This document shows positions 1 to 13,400 of a stretch of DNA of 64,000 bases, one piece after another. The notes beneath the pieces were generated by a model that was not told where the DNA came from, made no database searches, and saw only the letters and a list, made by a program, of their open reading frames with translations. Position 1 is the stretch's first letter, and every line of letters begins with the position of its first letter. The DNA is from Semisulcospira habei (lineage: Eukaryota; Mollusca; Gastropoda; Semisulcospiridae). The stretch spans positions 162,784,347 through 162,848,346 of the forward strand of contig BTPG01000007.1 of NCBI GenBank assembly GCA_036245525.1. Direction: 5' to 3'. The translations under genes were made by a program, and so were the position numbers.

Positions 1-230
1 ACAACCACTGGGTCGGGTCTCCTATGCGCAGGATGTGGATACGCCTTCCAACGTATCCTTGGCACCGGTCGCTTGAGACCAGGACGTCCCTGTGGGAATC
101 CCCACACTGGATTCAGTGGACTAGTGCACGAAGTGGGCCTGGATCGATGAGGCCGCTTCCAGGAGGGAGCGCGCCCGGACTAAGACTTCCAAGAAGCCAT
201 GTCCACTTTCTGCCCCACTTGTCTCCAAGA

Positions 231-2790
231 AGCCCGCGGGATCCCGCTGGGGGTCCCCCTTACCGGCAAGAAAGCCCGCCTCCCTCGGAGCCCGGCTCAG
301 AGACATTCACGTGCACGTCCAGGGACTCTAGTAAGAATGCTCGTCTCCAAGGAAGCGGAGACTACTATCAACACAGTTCTGGGCCACCTCTCGTCCCGCT
401 CGCTCTGCGCGGCGCCAGAGTAGGGACCACTATCGGACTGCTGAGGACAGGCAAGCTATGCGGAGGCTTCCAGTGGCCGTCGGATAACCATACAGTCTGT
501 CTCCTGTGCGCTGGGTGTGCTTCCGACCACTCTTGTAACGTCTGTGCTACCTGGCCGGAGCTGCGATGGTCTAATCTCTGGAACTTTAGAGGAGGGAGAC
601 TCCTACCCTCTCGGGTACTTGAAGATTGCCGAGACGCCTTCTGCTGTGCCCCCGGCACCGGACGTGCGAGACCAGCTGGATCCGACACAGAAAACGCCAC
701 TGAGTAATCGAGGGATTAGTGCAGTGTGGGAGTTCGACCGTCAAGACCGCCTCAGTTAGAGAGCGCGCCCGGATACAGCTGGTGGAAAGAACCGCCTCTC
801 CCAAGAGCCTGGTTTGGTGGGACGCTCGTGGCGTCCCTCCTCCACCGTCGTTCCCCACTCATCTCTGAAGAAGCCGCCGGGATCCCGCTGGGGGTCCCCT
901 GGCCGGCAAGAAACCCGCCTCTCCCAAGAGCCTGGTTCACAGAGACATTCACGCACTCGTCCGGAACCTCCTGGTTGTGAAGAGCGTAGACACAGGGATT
1001 CTACTCGACGTTATCGCTCTCCCTCGCAAGATCATAAGAGGACCTTCCCGCTCGGGTGCTTGGAGTTGCCCAAGACGCCTTCCGCTGTGCCCCCGGCACC
1101 GGACGCGCGAAACCAACTTGATCCGACACAGAAGACGCCACTTGAGTATTCAACGGATTAGTGCACAGAAACCCGCCTCTCCCAAGAGCCTGGTTCGTTC
1201 CCCACTCATCTCTGGCCGCAGGGATCCCCTTGCCGGCAAGCAACCCGCCTCTCCCAAGAGCCTGGTTCACAGAGACTTACACGCACTCGTCCGGATCCTC
1301 CTGTTCGCGAGGATCGTAGGCGCTGGGATTCTACTCACTGTTATCGCTCTGCTTCGCAAGATCGTAGGAGGACCTTCTCCACTCATCGTTCGACGGATCA
1401 GGACTCCCTCGACTGGTTTCGCCTTCTTCGCGTTCCTCATCTCGTTCGGACTCCCGTTCGTCCCGTTCCTCCTCCCATCGACCGGCCACTTCCCCTTCCC
1501 TCGTCCTCTCCGTTCCGTTCCTCCTCGTCGCAGCCGTTCTCCTCGTCGGAACCCGCCTTCGGCAAACGGGAGAACCTCGCCGCGTCGCTCCGTCTTCGCT
1601 CTCCCCTTCGGAGGGAGTCTTCGACCTGCGGTTCGCCGTCAGCGGGATTCCCTCCCTCGGAGCCCTCCTCGGTCGCCGGTTCCAGACAGCGGGACTTTGA
1701 CACCCTGAGTTTGACGGCTGACGACCCCTCGGACTGGTTGCTCGGACGTCTCAGCCGTTTCTCCTCTTCCTCTTCTTCGGCTTCCAGTGCTGCGGTTCCA
1801 TCAGACCTGTTCTTCTGCGCGGATGGACACTCGGCCGGCGCTGGACGGGACATCCAAGCTCATCGCCGCCGCCCTGCTGCGGAAGTTGCCCGGCATCGCC
1901 CCTTGACTCACCGGGGGGTTCTCATCCATTGTGGACACTGGGGAACCAAGGCGCAGCCCCTTCTCCCTGACGTCTAACCATCTCGACAACTCTCGTTGGG
2001 CACCCGGGGGGTGCCGTACTTCGGACAGGTGGTACCGCTTGGCTGTGCTCGGGGTGGAGGCCTAGCCACTACACGGAGTCGAATCTACTCACCTTAGTCG
2101 TCTCTAAGCCCGGCTGCTGAAGCTACGCTTCCTACTTCCGTGATTCTTCTCGAGGTCCAACCCTCCGACCTTCGGACTTCGCGGACAAGAGCGTGCTTAG
2201 CTTGGATCTGACGCGGACTACTAGGCCTGCTTCTTCTGCTCGTGGGGGGAAGGATAGGTCACAGGAGCTTCTCCTCTTCGGCTACGCGACAGCGGAGGTG
2301 TTCTTCCAGGATCAGGGCAGCTGGCGATCCTCCGACCAGTGCATACCCCCTACCCTGGTGCTTGGGGAAAGAACTTCATCTCCCTCCGTGCGTGACGCTA
2401 CCTGGACCGACGGTAGATCTGGGCCAGTCTTCCCCGGTGGGACCAGTGGCTACACACGGAATACACCAGGACACCTTCGGAGGATCGGCGCATGAGACCA
2501 GGATGATCCTACGTTTTCAGTGGACTGGGGCACAGGATGGGGCCTTGACCGAGGCCGCTACCCGGATGGAGCGAGCCCGGACACAGCTTTTGAGAAGCAG
2601 AGAACTCGCCTCACAGAGCCCAGTTCAGAGAGTCGCGCTTGGCGACGTCCCACGTACAATCTCGGTACCCACTCGTCTCCAAGTAAGCCGCCGGGATCCT
2701 GCTGGGGGTCCACTTGCCGGCAGGAACCCGCCTCTCCTCAGAGCCCGGGTCGGAGAGACTTACACGCGCTCTTCCGGAGCCTCCTGTCGA
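231..2790 (+). repeat. Internally repeated module of DIRS element A
   Basis: A module of about 100 bp containing GGGATCCCGCTGGGGGTCC, then GCCGGCAAGAAACCCGCCTC and CACTCGTCCGGA recurs near 231-345, 860-965, 1165-1330 and 2680-2790. The copies are diverged and not in regular tandem. It explains the many overlapping GC-rich ORFs here, none of which I regard as a real gene. The same kind of internal duplication is seen in elements B, C and D. Confidence 0.7.
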
Positions 2791-3199
2791 CTCCCCTCGG
2801 GAGGAGTCATCGAATGCTACGTCTTGCCCTTGCAGCCATACGGCGCCTGAGGGATGTTGCCGTGGTGGATTGGTTAACGAGCTTCAGGAGCTACGCCTCA
2901 CCCTGTCTGCCTACAGTTCGAGGGAACAATTACGTACAGCTCCTCTCGGACCATACCTTACCTGGACCGCCGCGCCTTGGTCCACAGGTTCACCTTGCGC
3001 CCGCTTACGGGGCGCTATTCCACCAGGAGACCACGTAGCAAATCCCTGTACAAGCCTCACGGGTGCCTACGACATAGCCGTTCGCTTCGGACGCGCTCGC
3101 CTCTTTGCCGGTTCCGGCAGCACTGACGCTACATGCCGGACGTTCTTCCTGGTTAAGCTCAGTCATACGTTCTGAATTACAGGACCCCTCCCTCAGGGA

Positions 3200-3435
3200 G
3201 GTTAGAGGCTACAGGTACGTTATCAAGGCACTTGCAGGGCCACGAACGTCACATTCGTCAGGGACTGTACTGTCTTGCACTTCGTGGCTACTGGAGGCTG
3301 GCGGGCAGGATGACTTCGCCCGCCTCGATTGCAAAGCTCTGCCAGGCCAGAGAGACTCCTCGCTCTGGTGGAGGCCTTTTTGCGGGGGGCACAACTCCCT
3401 CCTGGCGCCTCAGCGCCGTAGGTATTCACCTACCT
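3200..3435 (+). pseudogene. Tyrosine recombinase C-terminus remnant (DIRS element A)
   Basis: Reading across frames gives GHERHIRQ, then a GWRA-like motif, then LPGQRDSS, in the same order as the intact recombinase ends of elements C and D ([32 protein letters not shown]). Frameshifts break it. The catalytic tyrosine region reads LYCK rather than FYLRD. Confidence 0.6.
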
Positions 3436-3524
3436 AGGGTCGTCGGAAGTTTGCGTTAGGGAGGACGGCCCTTGGGCCCTAAGGTGTGCTGGAGCGCGGC
3501 ACCCACCTCCTGTTCGCAATTCTT

Positions 3525-3888
3525 CCATTCAGTCATGTCATCGGTAATGTTTTTGAAGAAACAAATTCATTTTTCTTTAAAAGGTATTTTTTCGAAAAAT
3601 ACTTACCGATGACATGACTCAAACGACCCTCCCACCTGCCCCGCTTGCCGCTCGTGCGCCAAGTATCCTGACTGAGGGATTATGGGTACCCGGCTTCCGG
3701 GTGGTGGGTATAGGGAGACAACTCTTGGTCCCCTCGGGGTTCCCCGAGTGCCTCCCGGGTTGTGTCTTAACACAACTGGCTCTTAGGCTAGAATGAGTAA
3801 GTAGTAGACACTTCCATTCAGTCATGTCATCGGTAAGTATTTTTCGAAAAAATACCTTTTAAAGAAAAATGAATATTTTGTTTACAAA
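3525..3888. repeat. DIRS A internal complementary region and right inverted terminal repeat
   Basis: At 3525-3618 a near-palindrome begins CAGTCATGTCATCGGTAATG and ends TACTTACCGATGACATGACT. Its halves are complementary to the outer ends of the two terminal repeats, as expected for the DIRS internal complementary region. After about 200 bp, 3810-3888 repeats CAGTCATGTCATCGGTAAGT and ends the element. Known DIRS biology uses this region for circle formation; function here is inferred from structure. Confidence 0.78.
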
Positions 3889-3897
3889 AAAATGTTT

Positions 3898-4175
3898 TTT
3901 CCTCAAATACTAATCACAACTTTAAACCCTAACTTGGTACAAAGATACCTGATGGTAAGACCTTTCTATGCATACTAATTTGGTTGATTCCTTGGAAAGG
4001 TCAAGGGTCACAAGAGCTCAGGAAAGTTTTTTTTCTCAAATACTATTCACAACTTCAAACCCAAACTTGCTACAGAGATACCTGATGGTAAGACCTATCT
4101 ATGCATACTAATTTGGATGACCCTTCAGAAAGGTCGAGAGTCACAGGCTGGCAAATGTGTGTAAAATGCCACAGT
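3898..4175. repeat. Two-unit tandem repeat, about 133 bp, in NF1 intron
   Basis: Two diverged copies share CTCAAATACT, GATACCTGATGGTAAGACCT, CATACTAATTTGG and an AAAGGTC...GTCACA segment. The same family recurs at 61240-61930 and a relative forms the array at 8639-9190. Confidence 0.8.
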
Positions 4176-4227
4176 CCTAGCACAGTCGCGAGTTATTCAC
4201 TGTCACTTTTGTATCTCTTCACTCCAG

Positions 4228-4448
4228 AGAGCACAAAGCAGGTCCTGAAGCTGAGCCTGGCGGAGTTCTCTCTCCCCAAGTTCTACCAGCTGTTCGGCAT
4301 CAGCAAGGTGAAATCGGCAGCGGTGAGCGCATTCCGCACAGGCTACCGCCCCGGTGATCGCTCATTCACCATGTCACCGCCAGAGAATGAGAAAATGCCG
4401 CTCAGCTCTCTGGAGGCCATTGCAGACGCCTTGCTAGAAATTATGGAG
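4228..4448 (+). CDS. NF1: NF1 exon (first in window)
   Basis: The exon follows a pyrimidine-rich acceptor ending CACTCCAG and ends at GAG before GTAAAC. It starts with two bases of a split codon and ends in phase 0. The translation holds [20 protein letters not shown] and [15 protein letters not shown], nearly the vertebrate neurofibromin sequence. The acceptor could shift by two bases because AGAG follows the chosen AG. Between 1 and 4227 no earlier NF1 exon is visible, only retroelement and intronic repeat. Confidence 0.93.
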
Positions 4449-7400
4449 GTAAACATGCTATTTTTTTCAGAATACAAAACCTCACTGTGCATTTTTGTAT
4501 GTGTGCTGGTGTGTGATTTGGGACATTACATCTTCTGAGCTGTACCTGTATACATGTAGATCTGTATGTGAACAGACATTTCTGTCTGCTGCTAATGTCA
4601 CTTGTCAGCTCGCATACGTTGGTTGCCACATCAGTCTCAAAAATGGACAAACTTTTATGTCTTTAACCACTTAGCCCCGAGTCCCTACAGCAGGAGATTG
4701 ATTGACCCTGATAATTCAAGGGTAGTGCCAGATTAGCTTGGCGCCTGAAGGCGCCAAGCTTATCTGGCACTACCCTTGCATTATCATGGTCAATCCATTC
4801 CCTGCAACTGGTATAATAGTTGTTAGACAACACCTCCAAAATTTGAGAAATGGGACCTTGGGGCTAAAAGGGTTAAAGGACAAAGAACAAATTTGGAATC
4901 AGTGTTTCTAAGTACATTTTGAAACGGTTCATTTGTTCCCCAAATCGCGCTGTTCTCAAAATATTTGCAGAATTGTAGTCAATTTGAGATTGTGACTGCT
5001 ATAGATTATTGTATGGCGGCCCCTGGACTCTAGCTGAATTTCTGATTAGGCAGTTATTGAGCATGTTAAGATTTGTGTTGAAGACTTTAACCCTTTGGGT
5101 GTTGGTAGCGGTTTTAGTCGTGATGATCCCTGCAGGAATCATCGCGACTAAAACAGCTACCCACACTTACTTACTTACGCCTGTCACCCCTACCCGGGTA
5201 TAGGCCGTCGACGAGAGACCTCCAGCAACTCCTGTCCTGTGCTTCTCCTTCGATTCTACTCCAGGTGGTTCCCAGTCTCTTGATGTCTGCTTGGAGGTCT
5301 CGACGCCAGGAGTTTCTCGGCCTACCTCTTTTCCTCTTTCCCTGGGGGTTCCATGACAATGCCTGCCTAGTGATACTGGAAGCTGGCTTTCTCAGACTGT
5401 GACCGATCCATCTCCATCTTCTTCGCCCAATTTCATTCTCTGCTGTTATCTGCTCTGTTCTCTCCCAGAGTCTGACGTTGCTGATCTTCTCTGGCCAGTG
5501 GATTTTCAAAATTCTTCTAAGGCAACTGTTCATGAAGGTCTGTACTCTGTTGACTGTGGTTTTTGTCAATCTCCATGTCTCTGCTCCATATAGGAGAACT
5601 GCTTTTACATTGGAGTTGAAAATCCGGACTTTGGTGTGTTGTGACAGCTCTCTGGAACTCCACACTTTTTTCAACTGGAGAAAGGCTGCTCTGGCTTTAC
5701 CGATTCGTGCTCTGACATATGCATCAGTGCCGCCTTTTTTGTCTATGATGCTCCCGAGATAGGTGAAGGACTCCACCTCCTCCAACGGGGTGCCAGCAAG
5801 CAAGACTGGTTCTTCCCTGGTTGCGTTCAGCCTCATTGTCTTTGTTTTCTGTTTGTGAATGGTGAGGCCCACTTGGGACGAGATGTCAGCAAGCCTCGTG
5901 GTCTTGTCCTGCATTTGTTGATGAGTGTGGGACAGTAATGCCAAGTCGTCTGCAAAATCGAGGTCGTCAAGCTGTGTCCACAGTGTCCACTGTATTCCAC
6001 TTCGTCTGTGCTCTGTGGTCATCTTCATGACCCAGTCTATGGCCAGTAGGAAGAGGAACGGAGACAGCAGACACCCCTGCCTGACACCAGTTCTGACCTG
6101 GAGCTCTCTGGTGAACTGCCCTTCGTGGATCACGCGACATGTCATGCCATCATAGCTGCTCTTGATCAGGCGGACGAGCTTTGTGGGTACACCGTAGTGT
6201 CGTAGGAGTTTCCACAGAGTCTCTCGGTCCACGCTGTCAAATGCTTTCTCATAATCCACAAAGTTGACGTACAGCGGGGAGCTCCACTCCAGAGACTGTT
6301 CCACGATGGTGCGGAGAGTGGCGATCTGGTCTGTACATGATCGGTTCTTCCTGAATCCTGCTTGCTGGTCTCTCAGCTGGGGGTCAACGGAGCTCTTCAT
6401 TCTCTCTAGGATGATCCTGTTGAAGACCTTTCCTGGTACTGACAGCAAGGTGATTCCTCTGTAGTTGGAACACTTGCTGAGGTCGCCTTTCTTGGGAAGC
6501 TTGATTAGGTACCCCTCCTTCCAGTCAGCTGGCATCACCTCCTCTTCCCAGATCTTTCCAAACAGTGGGTACAGCATCTCAACTGTTGTCTCTAGGTCTG
6601 CTTTCAGAGACTCCGCTGGGATGCCATCTGGCCCTGCTGCTTTGCCATTCTTCAAAAATGCCACTGCTTTTCTGATCTCTTCCCGGCTGGGTCTGTCACA
6701 GCTGATGGGTAGGTCGGTCTCTGCCGGCTGGATGTCGGGGGGGTCGGGTGGGCTAGGTCTGTTCAGTAACTCTTCAAAATACTCGGCCCATCTGTCGAGT
6801 TGGTCTGCTCTGTCTGCAATAGGCTTGCCTTCTTTGTCTTTTACTGGTCTTTCTGTATGGCCATACTTACCCGACAATCTTCTGGTAATGACGTAGAGCT
6901 GTTTCATGTTGCCGCTGCCTGCTGCCTTTTCTGCCTCTGCTGCCAGGCTGTCTGTGTAGGCCCTCTTGTCTGCCCTGATACTCCTCTTCACCTCGCGGTT
7001 GGCTTCCGAGTATTCCCCCTGTGCCCTTACTTTGGCTGCTCTCATGCGACTGTTGTTGACCGCTGCTTTCTTCTGCTTCCTCGCTTCTATCTTCTTCAAG
7101 GTCTGTGCCGACAGCCAGTCCTTGTGGTGGTGTTTCCTGAACCCTACAGTGTCTTTGCAGGTTGAGTTCAGCGCCTCTCTAACTGCCTTCCACTGCTGCT
7201 CTGTGGTGACCGCCTCCTCTTCATTTACTAGCTCCTGTAGCGCTTGAAACCGGTTGGACAGCACCAGTTTGAACTCTTCTCTAACTCCAGTTTCTCTCAG
7301 GAGGCCTACATTATAGCGCTGTCTTCTTGTTGTCTCTGTGCGGCTTTTCTTTAGCTTGAGCTTCATTCTTGAGGTAAGCAGATGGTGGTCTGAGGCGACA

Positions 7401-10400
7401 TCTGCTCCCCTCCTCACTCGAACATCTTGAAGGGATCTTCTAAATTTCTTGCTAATGCAGATATGGTCTATTTGGTTCTCTGTTGTATGGTCAGGTGAGA
7501 CCCAAGTTGCTTTGTGTATTCTTCTGTGTGGGAAGATGCTGCCTCCAATGACAAGTCGGTTTAGAGCACAAAAGTCTACAAACCTCTCCCCGTTCTCACT
7601 CATCTCCGAGCCTAGTCCCTGTCTCCCCATCACCTCTTCGTATCCGGTGTTGTCCTCCCCTATTTTGGCATTAAAATCGCCCATGATGATGGTGATGTCT
7701 CGCTCCGCACATTTGTCCACGGCACTCTGGAGTCGGTCGTAGAACTCTTGTTTCTCTTCCTCGTCACTGTCATTGGTGGGCGCATAACACTGGATGACGT
7801 TCAGCTTGAGCTTTTTCTTGGTTCTAAAGGCTGCTGTTATAATTCTTGGCCCAAGAGGTTCCCAGCCCATCAGCGCTCTCTGTGCCACTGGTGACAGCAT
7901 GAGTGCTACTCCTTCTGTATGGGGGGCATTCTCCTCTTCATGACCTGAATACAGAACCATCTCCCCACTTAACAGCCTTTTCTGGCCAGACTGCGTCCAT
8001 CTGGCTTCACTGATGCCTAGCAGGGAAAGGTTGTACTTTTGCATTTCCGCTGCTATCTGGGCGGCCTTGCCGCTCTGGTACATGGTCTTGACGTTCCATG
8101 TGCCCATGGTTGTATCCCTGGATAGAGAGAGGCGGCTCGGTCCTGTGGCTTCCAAAGACTTCTGGCTTTCACCACAGGACGTCATAAGTCTTCTAGTAGA
8201 AGAACCTTCCTCCTCCAGGAAAGGAATTACTGTTAGTCTTTTCGTCGGCGTTTTTGTAGCTATTTCCTTTTTTGCAGGGTGGGGAAGCTACCCCCACGCC
8301 CAACCCCCTTACTAGGAGGACCAGGGGTTTTCTGTCGGGGTCACCTTCCCTTAGACCATGTTGGTTCACGGCACTTTATTTCATTCGGTGCACCCCTCTC
8401 ACGAGGGACCCCCTATCCACCACCCAGGGGACGCGCCTCAACGCCGTATGGTCCCAGCGCGAGGAGCTACCCACACGCAAAGGGTTAAAGATTCCATCGT
8501 CAGTTTCGTGTTTTGTGTGCAGGCATGTATGAAAGACATTCCAAGCTGTGAGTGGCTGCAGCAGTGGACCGACCTCTCCAGACGGTAATGATGCACTCTT
8601 TACTTCCTTGATGACCCCTTCACTGCTACTTGGCGAAAAAGACGTATTACAACGTGTCTTTTCCGCTTAGCAGTGTCATTGGATAATTTAGTTGACGCCT
8701 CTCAAAGGTCACAGTGTGTTGACAAATGTGTGAAAAATGGATTCATTTTGAGAAACTTGGATTTCCCTGGTATAAAGACGTATTACAACGTGTCTTTTCC
8801 ACTTAGCAGTGTCATTGGATAATTTTAGTTGACGCCTCGCAAAGGTCACAGGGTGTTGACAAATGTGTGAAAAATGGATTCATTTTGAGAAAACTTGAAT
8901 TTCCCTGGTATAAAGACGTATTACAACGTGTCTTTTCCGCTTAGCAGTGTCATTGGATAATTTAGTTGACGCCTCTCAAAGGTCACAGGGTGTTGACAAA
9001 TGTGTGAAAGATGGATTCATTTTGAGAAAACTTGGATTTGCCTGGTATAAAGACGTATTACAACGCATCTTTTCCGCTTAGCAGTGTCATTGGATAATTT
9101 TAGTTGACGCCTCGCAAAGGTCACAGGGTGTTGACAAATGTGTGAAAAATGGATTCATTTTGAGAAAACTTGTATTTCCCTGGTATAAAAGCCAACCCTT
9201 TATGTATGTTAAAGCACTGGAACACTTCAGTGGCCTGTCTGATAGTTTAACCCATTACATCATGAGGCCGATCTTTTTTTTAAAGATTTGCTTATTTTCC
9301 TATGAAGGCTGCATTATAGATTAGGAGACTGATCAACCGTTTTAGTTCAAGGGTGGTGCCAGAATAGCTTGGCGCCTGAGGCGCCACGCTATTCCGGCAC
9401 CACCCTTGAACTATCGGAGAGAAATTTATTTCAAGCAATCAGTGTATCAGGATGAAAAGGGTTAAGGTCACAAAGGTCAGGCTTACTGTGTTCATCAGTC
9501 GTACACATGAGCCATGCAGGCTTGGCCTTTCGTGTCGATTGTTGCATTCCAATGTGCTTATTCCCTGGCAGATTTGCATTCCAGTACAATCCTGCCCTGC
9601 AGCCGAGAGCCATCATCGTGTACGGGTGTATCAGCAAGACGGTCACCGACTCGGAGGTCAAGCAGCTGCTGAAGATCATGATGAAAGTCAGTGTCATGTC
9701 GGTGAGTCTCCACTCCCGTGCTTTATGAGTGTGGCGGTGAGCGATTCTTAGGTCAAGTGTTGAGGGGGTAGTGTGTAGACGGTGTATGCAGCGAGATTCA
9801 TGGTGAAAATCAGAGACTTTTTTTGTCCCAAGTCGTGAAAATATTTTTTGATCCAGGATGCGTGGATGGCTGTGTTAAGTTTGCCTGCAGTCACTCGGAT
9901 GATTTATTCAAAGGTATTGAGGTTAAAAATGCGAGCACCACCCGACTGCAAGAGGCAAAGAACCTCATGAGCCCCTGCAGATGCGGGGGCTCATGAGGCT
10001 CTTTGCCTTTTGCTGACGTCTATGTTCCTTGGATTAACGGGATTATTCAGTGATGACTTTGCCCTGCATTTTAGGACATGATTTTGGTAGTAAGGGGTTA
10101 AGAGGCAGAGATTCTGAAAAGCCCCTACTGCTGGTGGCGGGAAGGGGGGGGAGGGTGGGTATGGAGAATCCACACGCCTTGCTGGCAGAAATTTGTTGGC
10201 AGCAAGGGGTTTATTTGCACACAGTGTGTGACATGTGAAGAGGCAGTAACTCGAGTGAGCGAGTTGTTTGTAAGCAGTTGACCCTTTCATGTGTTTGGCA
10301 GCGAGTGGCGTGTTGAGATACATAACAACCCCAAACAATAAAACACAGTAGTACAAGGGAAGTGAGGATTCGTGCACAGGTAATTTGTCATAGTTTGTGT

Positions 10401-13400
10401 CGACACTTGCAGTATCATGAAGAGGCAGCTGATCCACCTAAGGAATACGCATTCAGTGGAGGTGCGCAAGAGGCATAAATCTTCATGAGCCCCCACAACT
10501 GCGGGGGCTCATGAGGATTCATGCCTCTTGCTATTCTCAATCGTACATGGTTCCCTGGTTGGAGCAACTGTGTTAAAGACCTGGAGGGGGGAGGGGGGGG
10601 TGGCGTGGGGGGGGGGGGAGGGCAGGGGGGGGGGGGGAAATCTATGCCTCCTTAAGATGGCTGCTGTTGGATACAGGATTGTATTATTGTGAATCTCAGT
10701 CTTAACACATTGGTTTTGTATCTCCAGGCTTTGGAGTCATACATTGATCTGACTCTTGTGGAAGCCGTCGTCATGTGTCTGACACGACTACAGCCGCTAC
10801 TCAGGCCTGTGAGTAACAAAAAGGCAAATATACTTGTTTGTCTGTTCATTCATTCATTCATTCATTCATTCATTCATTCATCCATTCATCCATCCATCCA
10901 ACCATCATTCATTTATTCATCCACCTATCTATCCATCCATTGAGCACTGCCTAAAGAAGTCCAGCGATTGAAAAAATTAATATGCAGTATATTTACAATT
11001 TTCTTATAAATCACTTAATGAATTAATTTATTTATTATTTATTTATTATTTATTATTGATTGATATACAGTGGACCCAAAGTTATGTTCTCTAATGTTCA
11101 AAGTTTATTATTAGCAGTTTAATTCCACACAGTGCAGTGTAATGTTTAGGTTGCATGTCTTTGGACCTCACACATCTTAATTCTTTCCCTGCCATGGGAC
11201 GCATATTTTGCTTCCCAAATCTGTGTTCATTGAAAGACCAAGAGCCACAACCATCCAAGGAACATGGATACCAGTTGGTCTCAGCAAGAGACATAGATCC
11301 TCATGAGCCCCCACAATCGCGGGGGCTCATGAGGATCTATGTCTATTTCAGTTGGATCGTGTTTACATTTTCTCGCTAGTGAAAGCGTTAAAAGCAGTAT
11401 GTCCATTGTTTAGAAAAGTCCTTTTGAAAAAAAAACAGATTTCCGTTGTATGAAATAAAAATCTCGCTTTTCTCAGTCAAAACTGTGCATGCTGGCTTTA
11501 GCCATGATGTCCATTTTTGAAAGAAAGTGAGATACAATGAAAATCTTGCTTTTCTCAAAACTAGACAGATATCTCTAACCCAGCAAGATCCAGAATCATA
11601 AATTATAACTCCTTTTTTTGTGGTCTGCTCCAGGACTTTCAATTTTGAATCTTGTGGCTCTAATCACACAGCGTCTCTTGATGCAGGACTCGCCAATTCA
11701 CAAGTTTCTGTTCTGGGTGGCCATCTCGGTGTTACAACTGGATGAGGTGTCGCTGTATGCTGCCGGTCTTGCTCTGCTGGAGCAGAACCTCCACACCCTC
11801 GATAACATGGGTCTCTTTGACAGAAAGGTCAGGCTGCACAAATAATAATACTGTTAGCGTGGGTGACAGTCTTCAGACTTGAAGATTGATTCAGCTTTTC
11901 AGAGTCCCAGAAAGCTGAGCTTTTGGGTTCAGACAGAACAGCCCTTCAGGCAGCGTGCTCCATTTGCAAGAGACATACATTCTCATGAGCCCCTGCATCT
12001 GCAGGGGCTCATGAGAATTTATGTCTCTTGCTGGCCATGGATTATAGGGCATAGTCCATGGACCATTTTTAGTCGTTGCTTTTCTGAAGGCACCATGGTA
12101 ATCTGGCACTCCCCTTAGACTATCTTGTCAAGATAATCTGCACTATCCTTGAACTGATGCGTCTCCCAGTGTTTCGTCATCTACAGGGTAAATGTGTTGA
12201 TTTATACTAATTATAAGTTTCTTCTTGTTAAAATTATTGTTGTTGTTGTTGTGACAGTCGTTGGAGCAGATCATGATGGAGACGCGGGAGCCGCTGGAAT
12301 GGCACTTCAAACAACTGGACCATGAGATGGGGCTCAGCTTCCGAACCAACTTCAACTTCGCTCTTGTTGGGCATCTCCTCAAAGGTCTGATGCACAACTC
12401 AAATTCACAAAAACCTATTGAACCCCCTTGAGCATGCATCAAACAGTACTGTCAACAGAACAGTTGGCTGCATGCAATAGGGGGGTTACTTTTCACAGTC
12501 CAGATCTAAACAGTTCCTGTGAAATGTGTAAAATATAAAATACTAAATATAACTTTGAAAGCAACACACATTTTATTATGAGAACTACAGTCATAAACAA
12601 GATAAATAATAAACTAAAGCTTTTTAACAACTTTCTGCAATATTTCAGGTTTCCGCCACATATCACCGACCACGGTGTCACGCACCATTCGTGTTCTGCA
12701 TCACTTGCTGGCCATCACTGTCAAACCAACCAACCGTGACAAGTTTGAGGTCACCACGGAAACTGTGGCCTACCTTGCAGGTATGGTAGCAGAAACTGCA
12801 AGTGTGTAGTTAAACCCCGTCACTGCTGACAAATCGTGAGTGCGACCCAGCTGCAAGAGACATTGATCCTCATGAGCCCCCGCAGTTGCGGGGGCTCATG
12901 AGGATCTAAGTCTCTTGCTGACGCCACTTTGTGTAAATGTTGGATGGCTGACACTGTTTGAGTTTGAATTTACGAAAAAGTTTAGAAACTCAATTTGTGC
13001 CCACTGGCAGTACAGGGGTGTGTCTTGGCTTTGCACAGGTGCAGTACAAAGGTGTTTACGCTGGTCTGTGATTTTGAACCTTATGGCACGTGCATAGTTT
13101 CATTAGTGAAAGTTGGAACATGTAAAGACAAAGTCTATGCATTCAAAATCGTGCATACGGAAATTTTCCTTTGTTTCCTCAAAATACGTTACCGATGGAA
13201 GATACACTTCGATTTCAGCCTAAAATTTGTTGTGTATACATACACAACCAGGGAGGCAACTCCAGGGAGCCGTCCTTCCCTCCTCATCCGGGCACATGTG
13301 CCGGGGAGTCATGCCATTCAAACGCTTAGCTTCCTAGTGATAGGTTGTGTTTTCGTGCTCAGCCTTAGATTCCTTGGATTTTCTCTCGGTTACTTCGTTT

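Larger units (their letters stand above)
1..3890 (+). mobile_element. DIRS-like tyrosine-recombinase retrotransposon A, 3' part, decayed
   Basis: The right end has the DIRS layout: an internal palindrome (about 3525-3618) followed by spacer and a right inverted terminal repeat ending near 3885. Its sequence matches the right end of element D (47810-48175). A gag-type zinc-finger remnant is readable near 445-540 (CGGFQWPSDNHTVCLLCAGC), and a tyrosine recombinase C-terminus is recognisable but frameshifted near 3200-3420. No RT is seen, so the centre is deleted or replaced. The left end lies outside the window. Confidence 0.8.

Noticed and set aside
24..707. Long GC-rich open frames at the left edge
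   Set aside because: They overlap in all frames inside DIRS element A and its repeated modules. Only the short zinc-finger block is recognisable.
5399..8315. Plus-strand frames opposite the non-LTR ORF
   Set aside because: They are antisense shadows of the 1004-codon EN-RT frame.
8639..9190. CRISPR-like array
   Set aside because: Units are contiguous and alike along their whole length, with no unique spacers, in an animal intron.
11966..12031. tRNA genes or rho-independent terminators at the hairpins
   Set aside because: The family B and A hairpins are perfect palindromes without cloverleaf or pol III boxes, and the DNA is eukaryotic, so bacterial terminators do not apply.
13066..13345. 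Additional NF1 exon in the large intron
   Set aside because: Open frames here translate the DIRS terminal repeat. The exon before and after join in phase and match vertebrate neurofibromin without a gap.
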